Origin: Pogostemon cablin
Lineage: Eukaryota; Streptophyta; Magnoliopsida; Lamiales; Lamiaceae
Length of the DNA: 64,000 bases
Direction of reading: 5' to 3'
Assembly (NCBI GenBank): GCA_023678885.1
Contig: CM042997.1
Coordinates: forward strand, 23,752,064 to 23,816,063
Below are positions 22,251-35,028 of this stretch, piece by piece. The notes below the pieces were generated by a model, which made no database searches, had not been told where the DNA came from, and was given only the letters and a program-made list of their open reading frames with translations. Each line of letters begins with the position of its first letter. Position 1 is the first letter of the stretch. The translations under genes were made by a program, and so were the position numbers.

Positions 22251-23793
22251 AATTGATTTCTATATTTAGTTCTGGAGTTCCACATTTTACATCGTTGACT
22301 TCAATGTATCACCATCATTTTACCTCTTGTTAATTTAGATGAAATTTTAATTATTAATTTTTATGATTTGTGAAGAATTTGCCTTTCCTAACCTATGCAA
22401 ACAATGTGCTCAATAAAATGTCTACAAGCAGCAGCTTATAAAGTAGAGCACTCTTCACATCAAATTTTTTAGTTGTATGCTCATTGCCTCTCCATTAGTA
22501 GCATGCTCTATGTTGTTTTACATGGTATTAAAGTCGGTCCTTTTTCAATTGATACTTGACCATGTGTTTTCCACTTGGACAAAAGGATCATCCAAACACC
22601 ATCAGATTATGAGAAGTATTCAATATCTTTCTTTACTATAGATGTCCTTCAATTTGTGGGTTTTCATGTCATGCATATTGTGTTGGAATTAAGGAATCTT
22701 CTCTCCCTCATCTCTTTTCTTAGCTTTCTCTCATGAATTCTGATAATTTAACTTGACTTTTTTCTTTATATGCAGATCTATACTGTAAGCATCGATCTTT
22801 TGAACGTTCATTAAAGAATCAGGCGGTCGCTGATGTATCAAATTAACAAGGTTAGCCAACTAGGCATTCAACAGTACTTGTTCCTCATTGACATCAGACA
22901 TATCTATTTTAATTAGTTAAGATTAAGAATTGAAGAGCGAGAAATGATTAACCATAGATAGAGTGCACAATGTATAGTTTAAAGATCACAAAAGGATATG
23001 AGAAACCAAGGCTTCCATGAGCTTGTAATTTTCAGTACCAGAAGTAGCTAACACTTAGCAATGACATCAATATACAAGCATTCTCCTACAAACTAAAATA
23101 TACATTATAAATTATAAAAGTCAATTTACTTACAAGATACACCAGCATAATGCTATATCAAGATCAAAATTAAAATTTACTTGAGAAGTGCAACATGATT
23201 GTCGATAAATTTTCTAAGGTATTCATCTAAACTAACAGTCAACGTACTATGATTCATGACTTCTCTGTAATTGCAGATTTATTTATCTTGGATAATCTTA
23301 TCATCCATTCTTTGACAAAATTAAAATATAGAATACATAAAGAATACTACATAATAGACTTCTGGTTGCTAATATTAATGTTTTAGCTGAATAAAAGTAA
23401 CTCATTAATATCATAATTCACATGGAGCTATAAGTGTTTGAAGCATTACAAAAGCAATTTATACTTCATTACTTTCTCTAAAATGCAATAAGTAGTTACT
23501 TCTTCATATGCATATGGCTCTACTAGAAGTAAAAGAGAATGGTTGATTGAGAAATGAATAAATTGAAGCATAACATACGCGTACACCTTGCAGAAAATTG
23601 ACATTCAGTCGCCTTTCGTGTTTTCGCATGTTCAGGTATTCATTTTTTATCCCGATGCCATCGGGGTCTTCCTCTCTTAGGTGGACGGTCATTTCCCCCT
23701 TTACATATATATCTAGCCGTTGGCCGGAAAGATTGACTTATACTTAATCTAGGTTCTAGATTTGGTTTGACATATCACATTGTTTGCCTATTT
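22251..23793. other. no gene recognised; may still belong to the Helitron-like segment
   Basis: Moderately AT-rich, less repetitive than the flanks. An exon-like patch (TGCAG acceptor at about 22773, AACAAG|GTTAGC donor at about 22850) has no recognisable protein. I see no terminal repeats. Confidence 0.35.
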
Positions 23794-25573
23794 TGTGCAT
23801 TCACGAGCAAGAATACTCGATCGTTGTAGTAGTATATCCCAAGAAAAATTATCAATCCACAAAGGAGTTATGTTCGGACTAGCAAAATACGTGAGCTCAT
23901 GTTCATGTCGTTTTTGTAAAGATGATCGGGGGTTTTGAGATTGATTAACAACTAAAACAAGTAGCAAGTAAATAAGAATAGCAAATAATATAAATGACAA
24001 GAATAGAAAATGGGTGCTAAAGTTCAAGTATGGAAAAAACATGGGATTAGAAGCATCCAAGCACACTCGATTCATATTATCATGCAAACGGAATTCAACT
24101 CGATTGATGTAGACTAAGGGTGATCACGATTGTATCCTAAGCTCCCTTTCGGGTTACAAAGGTTGTTGATCCATTTTAGACTCCCAAAAGCACTCAAGAT
24201 CAAAGCCCAACATTAACCCCTTCCATCTAGGTACTAGTTAGATTAAACTCTCCCTTTTTGTGTACTAAGGCCAACGAATGGATTGGTTCCCCTCATTGAA
24301 TTCAAATATCCTTTCGGTCAAACCCAAACTCAATGTCTATTCATGCCTTCCTAATACTATAGAGGGTCGTTTCCGTCTCACTCCAAGCAATACATACATG
24401 AACATCATGATAGCATTTAATTACCACAAATAATCCATTGATCAACAATCCATTAAACCAATAAACATTAATGAATAACAAACCATGCCATCACAACATC
24501 AAGACAATTAAACTCCATGAATAGAAATCAACATCAATTAAATCAAAAATCAATTTAATCCACATGATAATATAAATCTAATATGCTCTTCATATTCCTA
24601 ATCCCACTAGAGGGATTAGCCTAACATGATAAAAGTAATAAAACAAATAAATGATTCATTACAAATACCCATAGTCTTAGATCTAAAGAAATACAAAATG
24701 AATGGATTCTTCCCTATCAATTTCTTGAAGAGAATCTTCTATTCTTCTTGATCTCCACATCTAGCTCTTGATTTTGAAGTCTTTAGCACCAAAAATGGAA
24801 GATATGATGGGTGGATGAAGATGGATGAAGATGGATGAAGATGAAGGTGAAAAATAGAAGAAATGGTGTGTGATGTATGTGTAGAGGATGGGATTTTCGG
24901 ATTTTTTTGCCAATTGTTGAATAAAGGGGTATTTATACCCCTATGGAGGCTTCTAGAAGGATCTGAAAATTTCTGCAGGAAAATACACAGCACGAGTCGT
25001 GTTCTGCAACACGGCCACGAGGTGGCCGTGTTGTGTCTTCTGATGCTACCGCACGACCTCTCCTTACAGGGCCGTGTTACACAACACGGCTCGTGTGCTG
25101 CAACACGAGTCGTGTGTTGTAACACGGGCACAGGTGTGGTCGTGTTGGCTCTTCTGATGTCGGCACACGGCCACTTCTTACAGGGCCGTGTTGATGACAC
25201 GGCTCGTGCTCCCAACTCGACTCGTGCAACTGGACACGACCTGAAGTTGCCCGTGTTGAATGACTAGATGTTGCCGCACGGCCAACTCTTACAGGGTCGT
25301 GTTGGCTACACGGCTCGTGTGCTGGCTCCTGCATTTCTTCACTGTTTTGACTCGTTCTCCCTCGTTTCAACTCCGAATTGAGATCCGCTTTTTCCTACAT
25401 ATTCCTTATCATGTTTAGCATCCAATAAAAAGTGAAAATCTTAAGTTTAAGGTCATTCACACACATTTCTATAAAAACACAAAACACCACCAATTAACAT
25501 AAAAATACGGATAAAATAATACGAAAACACATATAAAAAGACACTAAAATGTATGTGAAAATAGCTCTAATCA
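23794..25573 (-). mobile_element. LTR-retrotransposon LTR (probable solo LTR)
   Basis: Read on the minus strand the block begins TGATTAGAGC and ends GAATGCACA, the TG...CA limits of an LTR. It contains a TATA box (GGGTATAAATACCCC, near 24929-24943) followed by a promoter-like CT-rich stretch. About 1.8 kb long, it has no gag-pol, primer-binding site or second LTR nearby. I could not find a matching 5-bp target duplication, so the exact ends are tentative. Upstream of the TATA box in transcript sense lies the CACGG-rich repeat array at 24990-25325. The open frames in it are composition artefacts. Confidence 0.55.
24990..25325. repeat. imperfect tandem array of CACGGCC / CACGACTCGTG words
   Basis: GC-rich stretch of ACACGGC, CACGAGTCGTG, GGCTCGTG and ACAGGGCCGTGTT units in alternating orientations, with a loose period of about 60-80 bp. 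Many units are palindromic. It occupies the upstream part of the LTR-like block. Confidence 0.75.
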
Positions 25574-28500
25574 CACATATGGGTTGATTTTTTATCTGTC
25601 CTAATTGGTCTGTCCTAATTTATATACATTACTATGCAACATGAGCTTGAAATTAATAATTGTTGAATTGATCATCTTTTCAGTTTTTCATGTTTTCACT
25701 GCCTAGATAGATGGCAACTCAAAATCCTTTTCCCCCTCTAGTATTCTTATTGGTATTCTGTGCCGTGCCGGCGCCATTGGTGGCTCGATTGTTTATGTAT
25801 TTAGCATTTGTCCACTTATATATTATTTTAGTTGCTTGGTTCATGTAATTTGAATACTTAAGATTTTTCTTCTCTGTTAACTCTGTTGCCTTCTTCTGTC
25901 ATTCTACCTGATATGCTACTCCTGCCTTTTGGTTTACTTATTTATCAATTAATTCCTTAATTTTAAGGTAACAACTGATCTGATTACGCATTACTTTATT
26001 TAATTTCATCCCTTTGCAACTGCTACGCCAAACCCTGATTATTAGTTCTCTTATCCAGCCGTAGGCCAGTAGCTCCAGCTCCAGAACGTTGGCCTTGTTT
26101 TTCAGTAGACGTGAGCATATACTATGGCATTTTTCCCATTAAATGATTTTAGTGAATAGAACCCTCGAATCTCTTATCTGTTCGACTTCGTTCTTCAGTA
26201 ATCGTTAGTAGTTTGCTTTCATATTTTGCCAATTAGCTACGTACTGTTACAATTAGTTGATATTATTCTTTGTTTTGCATTCTGTAAAATTAATGATTTT
26301 GTGTTGTCTTGCATCTTAATAACTTTTGTCTCTGGCTACATGTATAATAAGAAGACTGCATGCCGATTATAGTGGTTTCACATTTGATGTTTTTCTCACA
26401 TGTTTCGATATATTTTTTAATCCATATTTATATAGAATGTTCTAACCACGAATTGCCTTGCAAAAAGTTCAAAGTGAAAAAGCAAGACATGGTTTGTTTG
26501 CCGACGCTTTACAGCCTTAATTCCTTATCAGATCCCTTATGACCATATAACTCTTAGTCTCCCTAAACTCTTATTTTTTCCCTTCATTAAGGTTTTATTC
26601 GTTTGTTTACCTATGTTTATATTTCTTAAGAAGTTTGATTATCACCAATGATGATAATATGCAGATTTTAATATTTTATATGCAAGTTACCATATGCAAA
26701 AATCTAACTGCTTGCAACTTATATTTATTAACTTTCTCATGTTCTTACGCAAAGGGGAACGAATAACATTCCCTTGTTTTCAATCATGAAAGGTATGCTT
26801 CCCTAAAAGCAATAATTCTGGTGATTTTGTAGTGGTTGAATATTCCCTTGTTTTCATTCATGACATGTATGATTCCCTTAAAGCAATGATAAAGTTCTAA
26901 ATTCTGGTGACTCTATAGTGGTTTAACATTTCTCTTTGATTATTTTTTGCATTTTACTTGATTATGTTTCTGAGAAGATACACATTCTTTAAATTTTACG
27001 TTATCCTTCGGGAGTTCACTAATAAAAATAAATTGATGCACTCAGAAGTTGGTTTTACATGTGGTTTTAGCTTTTGTTTAAAACAAGATGCTAGCTTTAA
27101 TAGATGTATTTTGAGGAAATCTTGGTACTTCATTCCACGGACTTTAGTAGATGTATTCTGAGGAAACTTGGAGCTGGTGGAGCTGGAAGATTACACTCAG
27201 AGCTGAGTGAAAGCTTAATAGTTCCACAAAGCTGGCTTCATGGTGTTGATTAGATAATGCAAGAATTATTACCACCACTTGAGCCCATGACCAGATTACC
27301 CGACCACTGCAAAAACCTATAAAATTAAACCGACGCGCTTTAATCACAAGTTGCGGTTGTTAATCATTTTGCACTTCATTCACCTGATATTTTGACGTAA
27401 TATTCTACAAAAAATTTTATACAATGCACATGCTGCTGTATATCTACTAAAGGTTTTAGACATGCCTCTAACCACATACCTATATGTTTGTAACACTGTA
27501 CTACTGTGAATATTCTATTTCAGCATATATCTTCTATTTTGTAGTTTGACTCTTTATGTAAATTTCAATTAAATTATTATGTGGAAACGTTTATCTAAAT
27601 ATTTTAAAATCAAACACTCATTCACATTTTTACTAAAAGAACGGTGAGCACCTCACGAAGTGAGCTGTCATCCACATAGTATATCATTTATATATCATGA
27701 ATTATTAATGAGAGACAGCTATTGAGTGTGGTGGGTACACGTAGCATGATGTGTAATCTCTACACATTATACGTGTTTTTTACTTGTATTTTCACACCAT
27801 GCGAAAACCAAAAACTATTTTCCTAAAAATTAATTTTACATTGTCGAACTTAGTTACGTAATTTTGTTTTATTGTACAATGGATTCGAAAATCATTTACC
27901 ATTATTGATTTGCGTTATAGTCTGATGTGTAACTTTTTTATCTGAAATCTGAATAACATTTAAAAATTTACCCCCTCTAATCAAATCTGTCTTCAGGCCT
28001 TAATTCCCTTTGTAATAAAATGTATTCTCTCTAATTATACTCATTAATTATAAGCATTGGCACATATATTATTACTCTTGTGTTAACCATTTGGTAAGCC
28101 AATTATTTATGTCATCTATATATTCTATATTTTTCGATTTATATGATATTAATATACATGGATCTGAATTATTATTATATTATTAATTTAATTAATATAT
28201 TATATATAATTTAATTATTAAGATAATTTGATAATATATATTATTTTAGGGAGTTAGTAACTGAAAAAAACCGTCATTAAAGATTTCCGTCATAAAAAAT
28301 AACAACAACAACAACAATAATAATAATAATAATAATAATTTTTTGATGAAAAAATCCATCACAAAATTCGTCCCAAAAACTATTACAAAAGTTAAAAATT
28401 AAAAATAATAAAATTAATTTTGTGATGAAAATTTTTCAGTTACAAAATCCGACACTTTCCGCTACAAATTCCAATCACTATCTACTAATTTTTTTTAGTG

Positions 28501-29217
28501 GAGTGTATTTGGCTGGGATGGATACAATTTCCTTCATAACTCGATTGTCTCTATATATATTCATAACGCATTAGACCTCGAAATTTTTTTTGCCCCCTCT
28601 ATTGAGCATCCCTGCACTTAAGGTGCATGTAGTAACTAATTCCTATGTATTAAAAATTAAATTTATCATTTCAACCTTACAACAACAACAATAATTAAAA
28701 AAATACAAAGATGGTAAACTAGTCAATTTTTTTATTATCTTGTTAATATTTAGCTATTTACAATCTTTTTTTTTCTTTTTTAATCAAACTATTGATAAAT
28801 ATAATCAAGAGTCAAACAAATGTCAATATATATTTATGTAGCATCTTTATTATTAGCAAACTAACTCTAATGTTTTATACATGGGATTCTTATGTGTATA
28901 TAGTGATGGTGTTTGTAACTATTGAGGGAGCCTTGTGGGGATCAGACAGAGGCATTGTGTCCAAAAGCGGAGCTAGATTAATATTTTAGGGGGCAAGATA
29001 TAAAAGCATGTTGATTGTAATTTATATTGGGGCATTGAATAATAGTCCTAATTAGTACAATATAAAAGTATAACTTGCTAATAAAAAGAATTTTGAGATA
29101 TTTTTACACAATTCTCTATATTAAGATTATGAAAAGTTTAGTCGACGCTTTTTCATTGATTCAATATGAAAAATTATAGAGGCTTTGATAAAGGTAGAAG
29201 CTATCTATTTTTCGATG
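25574..29217. other. no gene recognised; mixed unique and repeat-derived DNA
   Basis: Moderately AT-rich (about 25600-27600), then strongly AT-rich. A segment of about 83-90 bp (CATTCCCTTGTTTTCA...GTGGTTGAA) at about 26767-26850 is tandemly repeated to about 26930. (AAC/AAT)n lies at 28300-28339. Between about 28259 and 28505, mirrored CCGTCATTAAAGATTTCCGTCA-type motifs and a TTTTTTTAGTG end resemble CACTA debris. None of the open frames resembles a known protein. Confidence 0.4.
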
Positions 29218-29531
29218 TAGAATTATGAGTTAAATTTATTCTTTGCCCTATAACTAAGCAAAACTTTGATTTTTGCCCTAAAAAAGATAACTGGTTTAAT
29301 TTTGCCCTATATTTAACGAATTGTTTTAATTTTTGCCCAATTTCGCCTGAATACGCCACGTCATGCTTCAATTCCGGTTGGTCAATCCGACGTGACAATT
29401 TGACTTTTTTTTAACCAATGAATCCGCCAAGTCGTATCCCACCTATTTATTTATTTCTAAATCAGCAAAATATTTAATTAAATTAAAAATATAAAATAAA
29501 AATAATAATAAAATAAATAAAAACCTGTAAA

Positions 29532-29945
29532 ATGAATTTAAAAAAAAAAGGATTACACACCAATTTCTTAGAAGATTTGGTGCTACACTTTCCCACTCCC
29601 GTTCTTTCTCTTCAAATCGGACTCTACAGAAAACTCTACGACGCATTTTACATCTCCGGCGGCGCAATTCTCGACGAAGCAGAGGAATTAGGAATCAAAA
29701 GAGACGAAGCCTGCCATAATCTGGTATTCTTAGCCGGATTCAACGCTTACGGCGGGATGAAATCCATGTTTCCAGTTCTGATAAAGTGGGTCGGCACCGG
29801 CGGCGAAGAGCTGCACCGCCGCCTCGCAGCGGAGATCAGGGATGTCGTGAAACGAAAGGGGGTGTCTCTGGCATCCCTGTCGGAAATGTCGCTGACGAAA
29901 TCTGTATTCCCCAAATCTTTCCAGCAGCAATTGAGGATCAGTTAA
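29532..29945 (+). pseudogene. CYP74 (allene oxide synthase / hydroperoxide lyase family) fragment in a chimeric reading frame
   Basis: A 137-codon frame begins with an ATG inside the MULE terminal repeat (MNLKKKG) and enters captured sequence. RKLYDAFYISGGAILDEAEE, DEACHNLVFLAGFN, AYGGMKSMFPVLIKWVG, GEELHRRLAAEIRDVV and LSEMSLTKSV match the middle of CYP74 P450s. These enzymes convert fatty-acid hydroperoxides in jasmonate and oxylipin synthesis. The GFNAYGGMK stretch is the I-helix region; from memory it is closest to the CYP74C/D branch. The haem-binding Cys region and the N-terminal half are absent, and after TKSV the sequence departs (FPKSFQQQLRIS, stop). There is no internal stop, but no enzyme could result. 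CYP74 genes are usually intronless, so a DNA-level capture is expected. A TTCCCCAAATCTTTC word (29907) recurs inverted near 30042. Confidence 0.85.
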
Positions 29946-30294
29946 TAGCTGCTTGAAATTAATGTAGAGGCTTGCATTGGATTATCTTCTGAAACAAGAT
30001 GGTATATTATTGATTTGGGGATCAGTTAATAGCTGCTTCTAGAAAGATTTGGGGATTTCACGTTAATCCTCTTTTTTCTTTTTTTTTTAATTCATTTTAC
30101 AGGTTATAATTTATTTTATTGATTTTTTTAAATTTTATATTTATAATAATTAAATATTTTGCTGATTTGGAAAGAAAAACTAAATAAATAAATAGGTGGG
30201 ATATGACGTGGTAGATTCATTGGCTCAAATAAAGTTAAAATTGCCACGTCGCCGGAATTGAAGCATGACGTGGATTCCGGCGAAATTTGCATAG

Positions 30295-31237
30295 CAATGA
30301 TTTCAAAACCGGACCGGACCGGACCGGCCGGTTCGACCGGTTCAATCGGGAACCGGAGCCGGAACCGGTCCAAAACCCCCCTAAAAACCGCTTTTAAGGT
30401 CAAATCGGGTTGAACCGGCTCAAACCGGAATAACCGGCTGAACCGGTCAAACCAGTAACCAGCGGTTCTTTTTTTTTTTTTTTTCAACTTTTTTTTTAAT
30501 TTTTATTTTTATTTTTTAAATTTTCACTTTGAAACTTGAATCATCGACTAATTTAAGAGCCAACAATTCCAACAATACAAGTGTAAAGAAAGGGAAGTAT
30601 TGATCTTTATATGTGATCTAATACCCCTTATCTTCAATAAGAAATCAATGTGGGATGAGAAAAAGAAGGGGAATCATTAGTCTTTATATAGAGTTTCAAT
30701 GCTCTCTCTTTCCAATAATTAACCAATGTGGGATATTGATTAAGATGAGAATAATTTTATTAAACAAAATATTTACTACATGTAGTTTAGTACTAACTAA
30801 TTATTTGTTTAAATTTGAAATAAATAAATTTATTTGCTTTGTATACAAAAAAAATAAATAATTTTTTTAATAAATGTTGATTAAAATTAGAATTAATTAT
30901 TTTCTTTTTATATTAGAATGAACCATTTTAATTTTATTTTTATTTCAATTTCAATATTCATAATTAATTTTTTTGATCCATTATTTTTAATAAATGTATA
31001 TTCACATGTAAATTAATATGTTAATATAAAATTATCTATAAATAATAAATTATTAAGTTATATAAAAATATTAAATCATATATAAAATAATAAAATATTA
31101 AATAATATATAAAATAATTAAATATTATTAAAAATAGTGAATTTCCAGTTTTTCCGGTTGAACCGCCAGTCCAACCGGTCCGACCGTGAATCGTTGGGCT
31201 CTCCGGTTTGACCTCCGGCTCGGTTATGAAAACACTG
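30295..31237. mobile_element. hAT-like element (CAATG-type ends) inside the MULE right arm
   Basis: The left end CAATGATTTCAAAACCGG and the right end (reverse complement CAGTGTTTTCATAACCGAG) are similar. Both run into GC-rich CCGGACCGG/CCGGTT repeats that flank an AT-rich core. The ends resemble the CAATGTTTTCA terminus of Tag1-type hAT elements. No clean 8-bp duplication is visible. Compared with the intact left MULE arm, about 20 bp at the insertion point seem lost. Confidence 0.6.
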
Positions 31238-31333
31238 AGTTAAGGGCAAAATTAAACAACTTATCTATTTTAGGGCAAAAATCGAAGTTTTGCTTAGTTA
31301 CAGGGCAAAAAATGAATTTAACTCTAGAACTAT

Positions 31334-32415
31334 GAAAAATCTAACTGACACTTTTGTTTTTTAATGACTGTGAATGCTCTAATAGATGTTGATATTAAAT
31401 ATTTCCATGTTAAAAACATAGTAATTAAATACTCTCTTCATCCCATTACACATTTTGCATATCTTTATTGGTTGGTCTCATTGCACTTTTTACACCAATA
31501 AATGGTAAAAATTTCAAAAGAAATAACATTTCAATACACATTACTTAAAAAATGACACTTACAACTTAACACATGTGACTTATTATTATTTATTTATTAC
31601 TAGAAAAGCCTACATTATTCTTAAGAGCCAATAAAATTTATCGAAAATCAGCATTTCTTAAAATCCGTATCTATAATAACTATGAAAGTTCTGAGCATTA
31701 TACTATATATTATGATGTTTTAAAATAATATTAAACAATTATAAATACTACTCTATGGATTTTTAAAAAATTTGGGGGGCTAAAGGCCCTCAAAGTTACA
31801 CAAGCCTCCGCAATTGATTGTATCCTAAAAACGTTGTTTTCATAAAGAATATGTGAAGGAATGATTTATTTATATTGCCATTATTCACATAAAATTTATT
31901 TGAATTTATATATGATTAATACCGTGTAAAAGATTTGTATGCGACAATATATTATTAGATTAATTTTTAATTAGAATTATTAAGAAGCCACCTGGGTATA
32001 TAACGTTCCTAATTTAAAAATATTAACATAAATTAGACAACCAAATCATGTTGATATTATGGGAGAATCACATTATTGGATACAATATATATAGGCAACA
32101 GATGGGGTGCCATGAATTTGATTCGGCTGCATAGTAATACTTTTATTAATTAAATGTATTACTTCGTCGTAAAAAGATTGCACATTTTCTTTTAAATGTA
32201 GATTAATTAAAAAAATTATTACTTTTAATAATATTTTAATATTTTATTATAATAAATAAAAAAATGGGCAAGAGTGATATTTCTATATAAAATGTAAGGA
32301 ATTAATTAGTTGTTTTTTATTCTTTTACTAAAATGTGAAAACTTTTATTAGAGTAACGATAATAGAAAATGTGAATTCATTTATTGGATTGAGTGAGTAA
32401 TTGAACATAGTATTA
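31334..32415. other. intergenic, no gene seen
   Basis: AT-rich. Stretches near 31435-31560 and 32158-32400 have words of the Stowaway family (CTCTCTTCATCCCATTACAC, ACTTCGTCG, GGATTGAGTGAGTAATTG) without paired ends. They are probably eroded MITEs. Confidence 0.4.
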
Positions 32416-33328
32416 TCTTTATATATATAATAGCACAATGTGGGGGCATTTATATCTTTTTTACTTTCCCGCCTAAAAACCGGTTTTTATTTTTGGTATG
32501 TTTAAAATCTAATCTTGATCGTGAATTTGCAACATAATCTCAACCATCCATTGTTAAGTGTATTTTTTTAATCTTATTTATTCATTGAAATTGTTTGTGG
32601 CTAAATCACTAAAACAATATATCCGATACCCATTAACTCTAAAACTCAACCCTCTGTCAAATCTTTCTTCTGGCGGCAGTTCTTCGAAGGATTAGTGCAT
32701 CCATCCAGGTTTCTTTATCTTTTGTTTCTCATTCCATTTCTCAATTTTTCCTTACCCCTAATTTTTTATTAATTGGTCAACCAAGATAATGGTATTGTAT
32801 AACCTGAAAATATCACGAACGGAATCTTCTTTTCTATTTTTTTATTCGTTCGGAATCTCGCTAATGTTAATCGATCAAACCCTAACGGCATACTTTGAGA
32901 TTTTGTGTAAGCGCTGAAGGAGGAAACAAGTAATGGGATGATGATCTGTAATAGAGTTTATAGTATACAGGGATTCACCGGAATATGTTCTATCAAAATA
33001 TATGATGATATATTTTCCAGCTATGATATACAGGAATTATATTTTTTTACCTTTGTTGACTTAAATTTGGCTTTCGACTACCTTTACCTTTTTTATGTTT
33101 TCTATAATTACTCTATTGTGTATTTATCCTTAGACATATTTTTTTAATGCACATTTTCTTATATTGAACTTTCCCCAAAGCTGAAACTGCATTGGTTTTG
33201 ATTATGCATGGTTAGTTTATATGGAATGAGAAGAATTTGTTCTCAGGTTGTGTAGAAAAGGCTATCAAACTGCCAAGAAGTATACTTTTCTTGAATTAAC
33301 TTTCCATTTGGCAAAGCTTTTATATGTA

Positions 33329-33588
33329 GGGTAGGTCTTGCATGAGACCGTCTCACGTGAGACCATTTTTCACTTTTTAAAATAGTTATCACTTTCGCTA
33401 TAAATCGTTATCACTTTCGTTATAAAATGTTATCACTTTTTATTTACACTATAAATTGTTCATGAAAGAGCATTTTCACTTTTCATAATTTATTATCACT
33501 TTTCTTCATAAAAGTTATCACTTTCTGGCCGTCTCACGTCACTTTCCTGTAAGCCCTTACGTGAGACGGTCTCACACAAGTCTTTGCC
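33329..33588. mobile_element. MULE-type MITE of the GTGAGACCGTCTCAC family, 260 bp
   Basis: The ends are GGGTAGGTCTTGCATGAGACC-like on the left and GGCAAAGACTTGTGTGAGAC (reverse complement) on the right. The sub-ends are palindromic (GAGACCGTCTC). A perfect 9-bp duplication TTATATGTA flanks it (33320-33328 and 33589-33597). The core is runs of TTATCACTTT. Nested in the Helitron. Confidence 0.85.
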
Positions 33589-35028
33589 TTATATGTATGA
33601 GTTTATCTTTGCAAGGCAATTCTTAATTTATTTTAGAAAATTAATGTACAAATTGATAATTTGATTGATAAGGGCTATCAATATTCATCTCCTTTTATTA
33701 TTTTTTTCGTGAACGTGCCTATGGAAAAATAAATTTACTACCCAAGATGAGTAGTTCAATGTCTATATCTATCTGAATTGTGTATGTCATTAGCTGCTGA
33801 GTAATTTTCTGAAGAAGGAAATGTCAAAGAAAAAAAGTCATATCAAAGTTTATACAGTCTCTCCATTATTTAACAGTGTTTTTTTCTTTTTGATACCATG
33901 TTCATTTCTTAGAATTAGCATAGGAATGACATAAATCCTCACTATTTTCTTTGTTTATTTGTCAAGTTCAATGGGTCAATGGCTCCAATTGAATGCAATG
34001 GCTCCGTCTTTGAGTAAGTTCTAATGAGTTATTTATTCATGTAATAACACTAAATTTGTTCTATATTTGAATGAACTTAAATTCGTTTCGAATTCCAAAA
34101 ATGATATATTTTCATGACGATATTCAAATCTAATCAGACTTCAATTTTCATTGTTGTTTGTTCTTACTTTTCAGTTTTGTTTTCATTGAGAGTTGTCGCA
34201 ATTGTTCAAATACAAAGTATAAAAAACTTTGCAGATAATATATGATGATAAAAATGAAGAAGGTGACTTGATATTTGAGAACACATACCTCAACTTTGTT
34301 TAGGACTAAATAAGTGTATGCCTTGAGTAGTTCTTGAAATTTTTTCTAAAATTTATCCCTAACATATAGCATGAAATTTGTGTAGAATAATATGATTTTA
34401 CTTTAGCCTTCTTTTAATTTAGTGAATATGGGTTATTAACACTCTTATTGCAGTATTTTGCAAATAATTCTTATTTGTTTGAGACGTCATTCAAAATGTG
34501 ATTTTTTATAATAAATTAGTAAAATAAGACATTCTTGGCCAAGTTTAAAGATATTTCATAAATGAGATATTGGAATCATTGATGTGAGAATTAACCATAG
34601 AAATTTTTGTGAAATATGCACAAAAATTGCAGCAGAAGTTGGATTGTGATGGTAGAGAATATTTGAGGTTCTGCCTTAGCTATTTGTGTGTTATAATTGA
34701 TTTTTGTATTAAAAAAAGTAATCAAAAGCCTAAAACAAAATTAAAATTTATATTGTAATGAGATTTTTATCTAAAGGGTCATGTGCATGCATGTGTGTAT
34801 ATGCCGCATTTTGCAAATGGTGCTATTACTTTTTGATAGCTTGCGTAATTTTCATTTATGTTTGGATGGGGAATTCAGCAAAGCTACCCACTTTAAAAAT
34901 ATTTCTAGAGTAATATTGGTAAGTTCTTACTTTCACAAGTTTTGGGAATAACTTTTTCCCCTTGAAAAATAACTTATAACTACTCTGATAGTGTAATGAT
35001 CTGAGGTTTGAAGCTGCATATGATTTTG

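Larger units (their letters stand above)
29227..31324. mobile_element. Pack-MULE carrying a CYP74 gene fragment
   Basis: The left terminal repeat starts GAGTTAAATTTATTCTTTGC. The right one (reverse complement) starts GAGTTAAATTCATTTTTTGC. They match over about 320 bp through CTAAGCAAAACTT, CACGTCATGCTTCAATTCCGG, CCCACCTATTTATTTATTT and ACCTGTAAAATGAATT. Flanks are TAGAATTAT (29218-29226) and TAGAACTAT (31325-31333), a 9-bp duplication with one mismatch: a Mutator-like signature. Between the arms (29553-30080) lies GC-rich, non-TE sequence homologous to CYP74. The right arm is split by a hAT-like element (30295-31237). Without that insert the unit is about 1.15 kb. No transposase is present. 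Confidence 0.88.

Noticed and set aside
24739..25370. Three open frames up to 158 codons in both directions
   Set aside because: They arise from the CACGG palindromic array of the LTR-like block; the products are low-complexity mirror sequences.
27640..27690. CTCAC-GAA-GTGAG hairpin as the missing Helitron 3' end for 20621
   Set aside because: The hairpin is not followed by a CTRR terminus before a T, so it does not meet the Helitron end rule.
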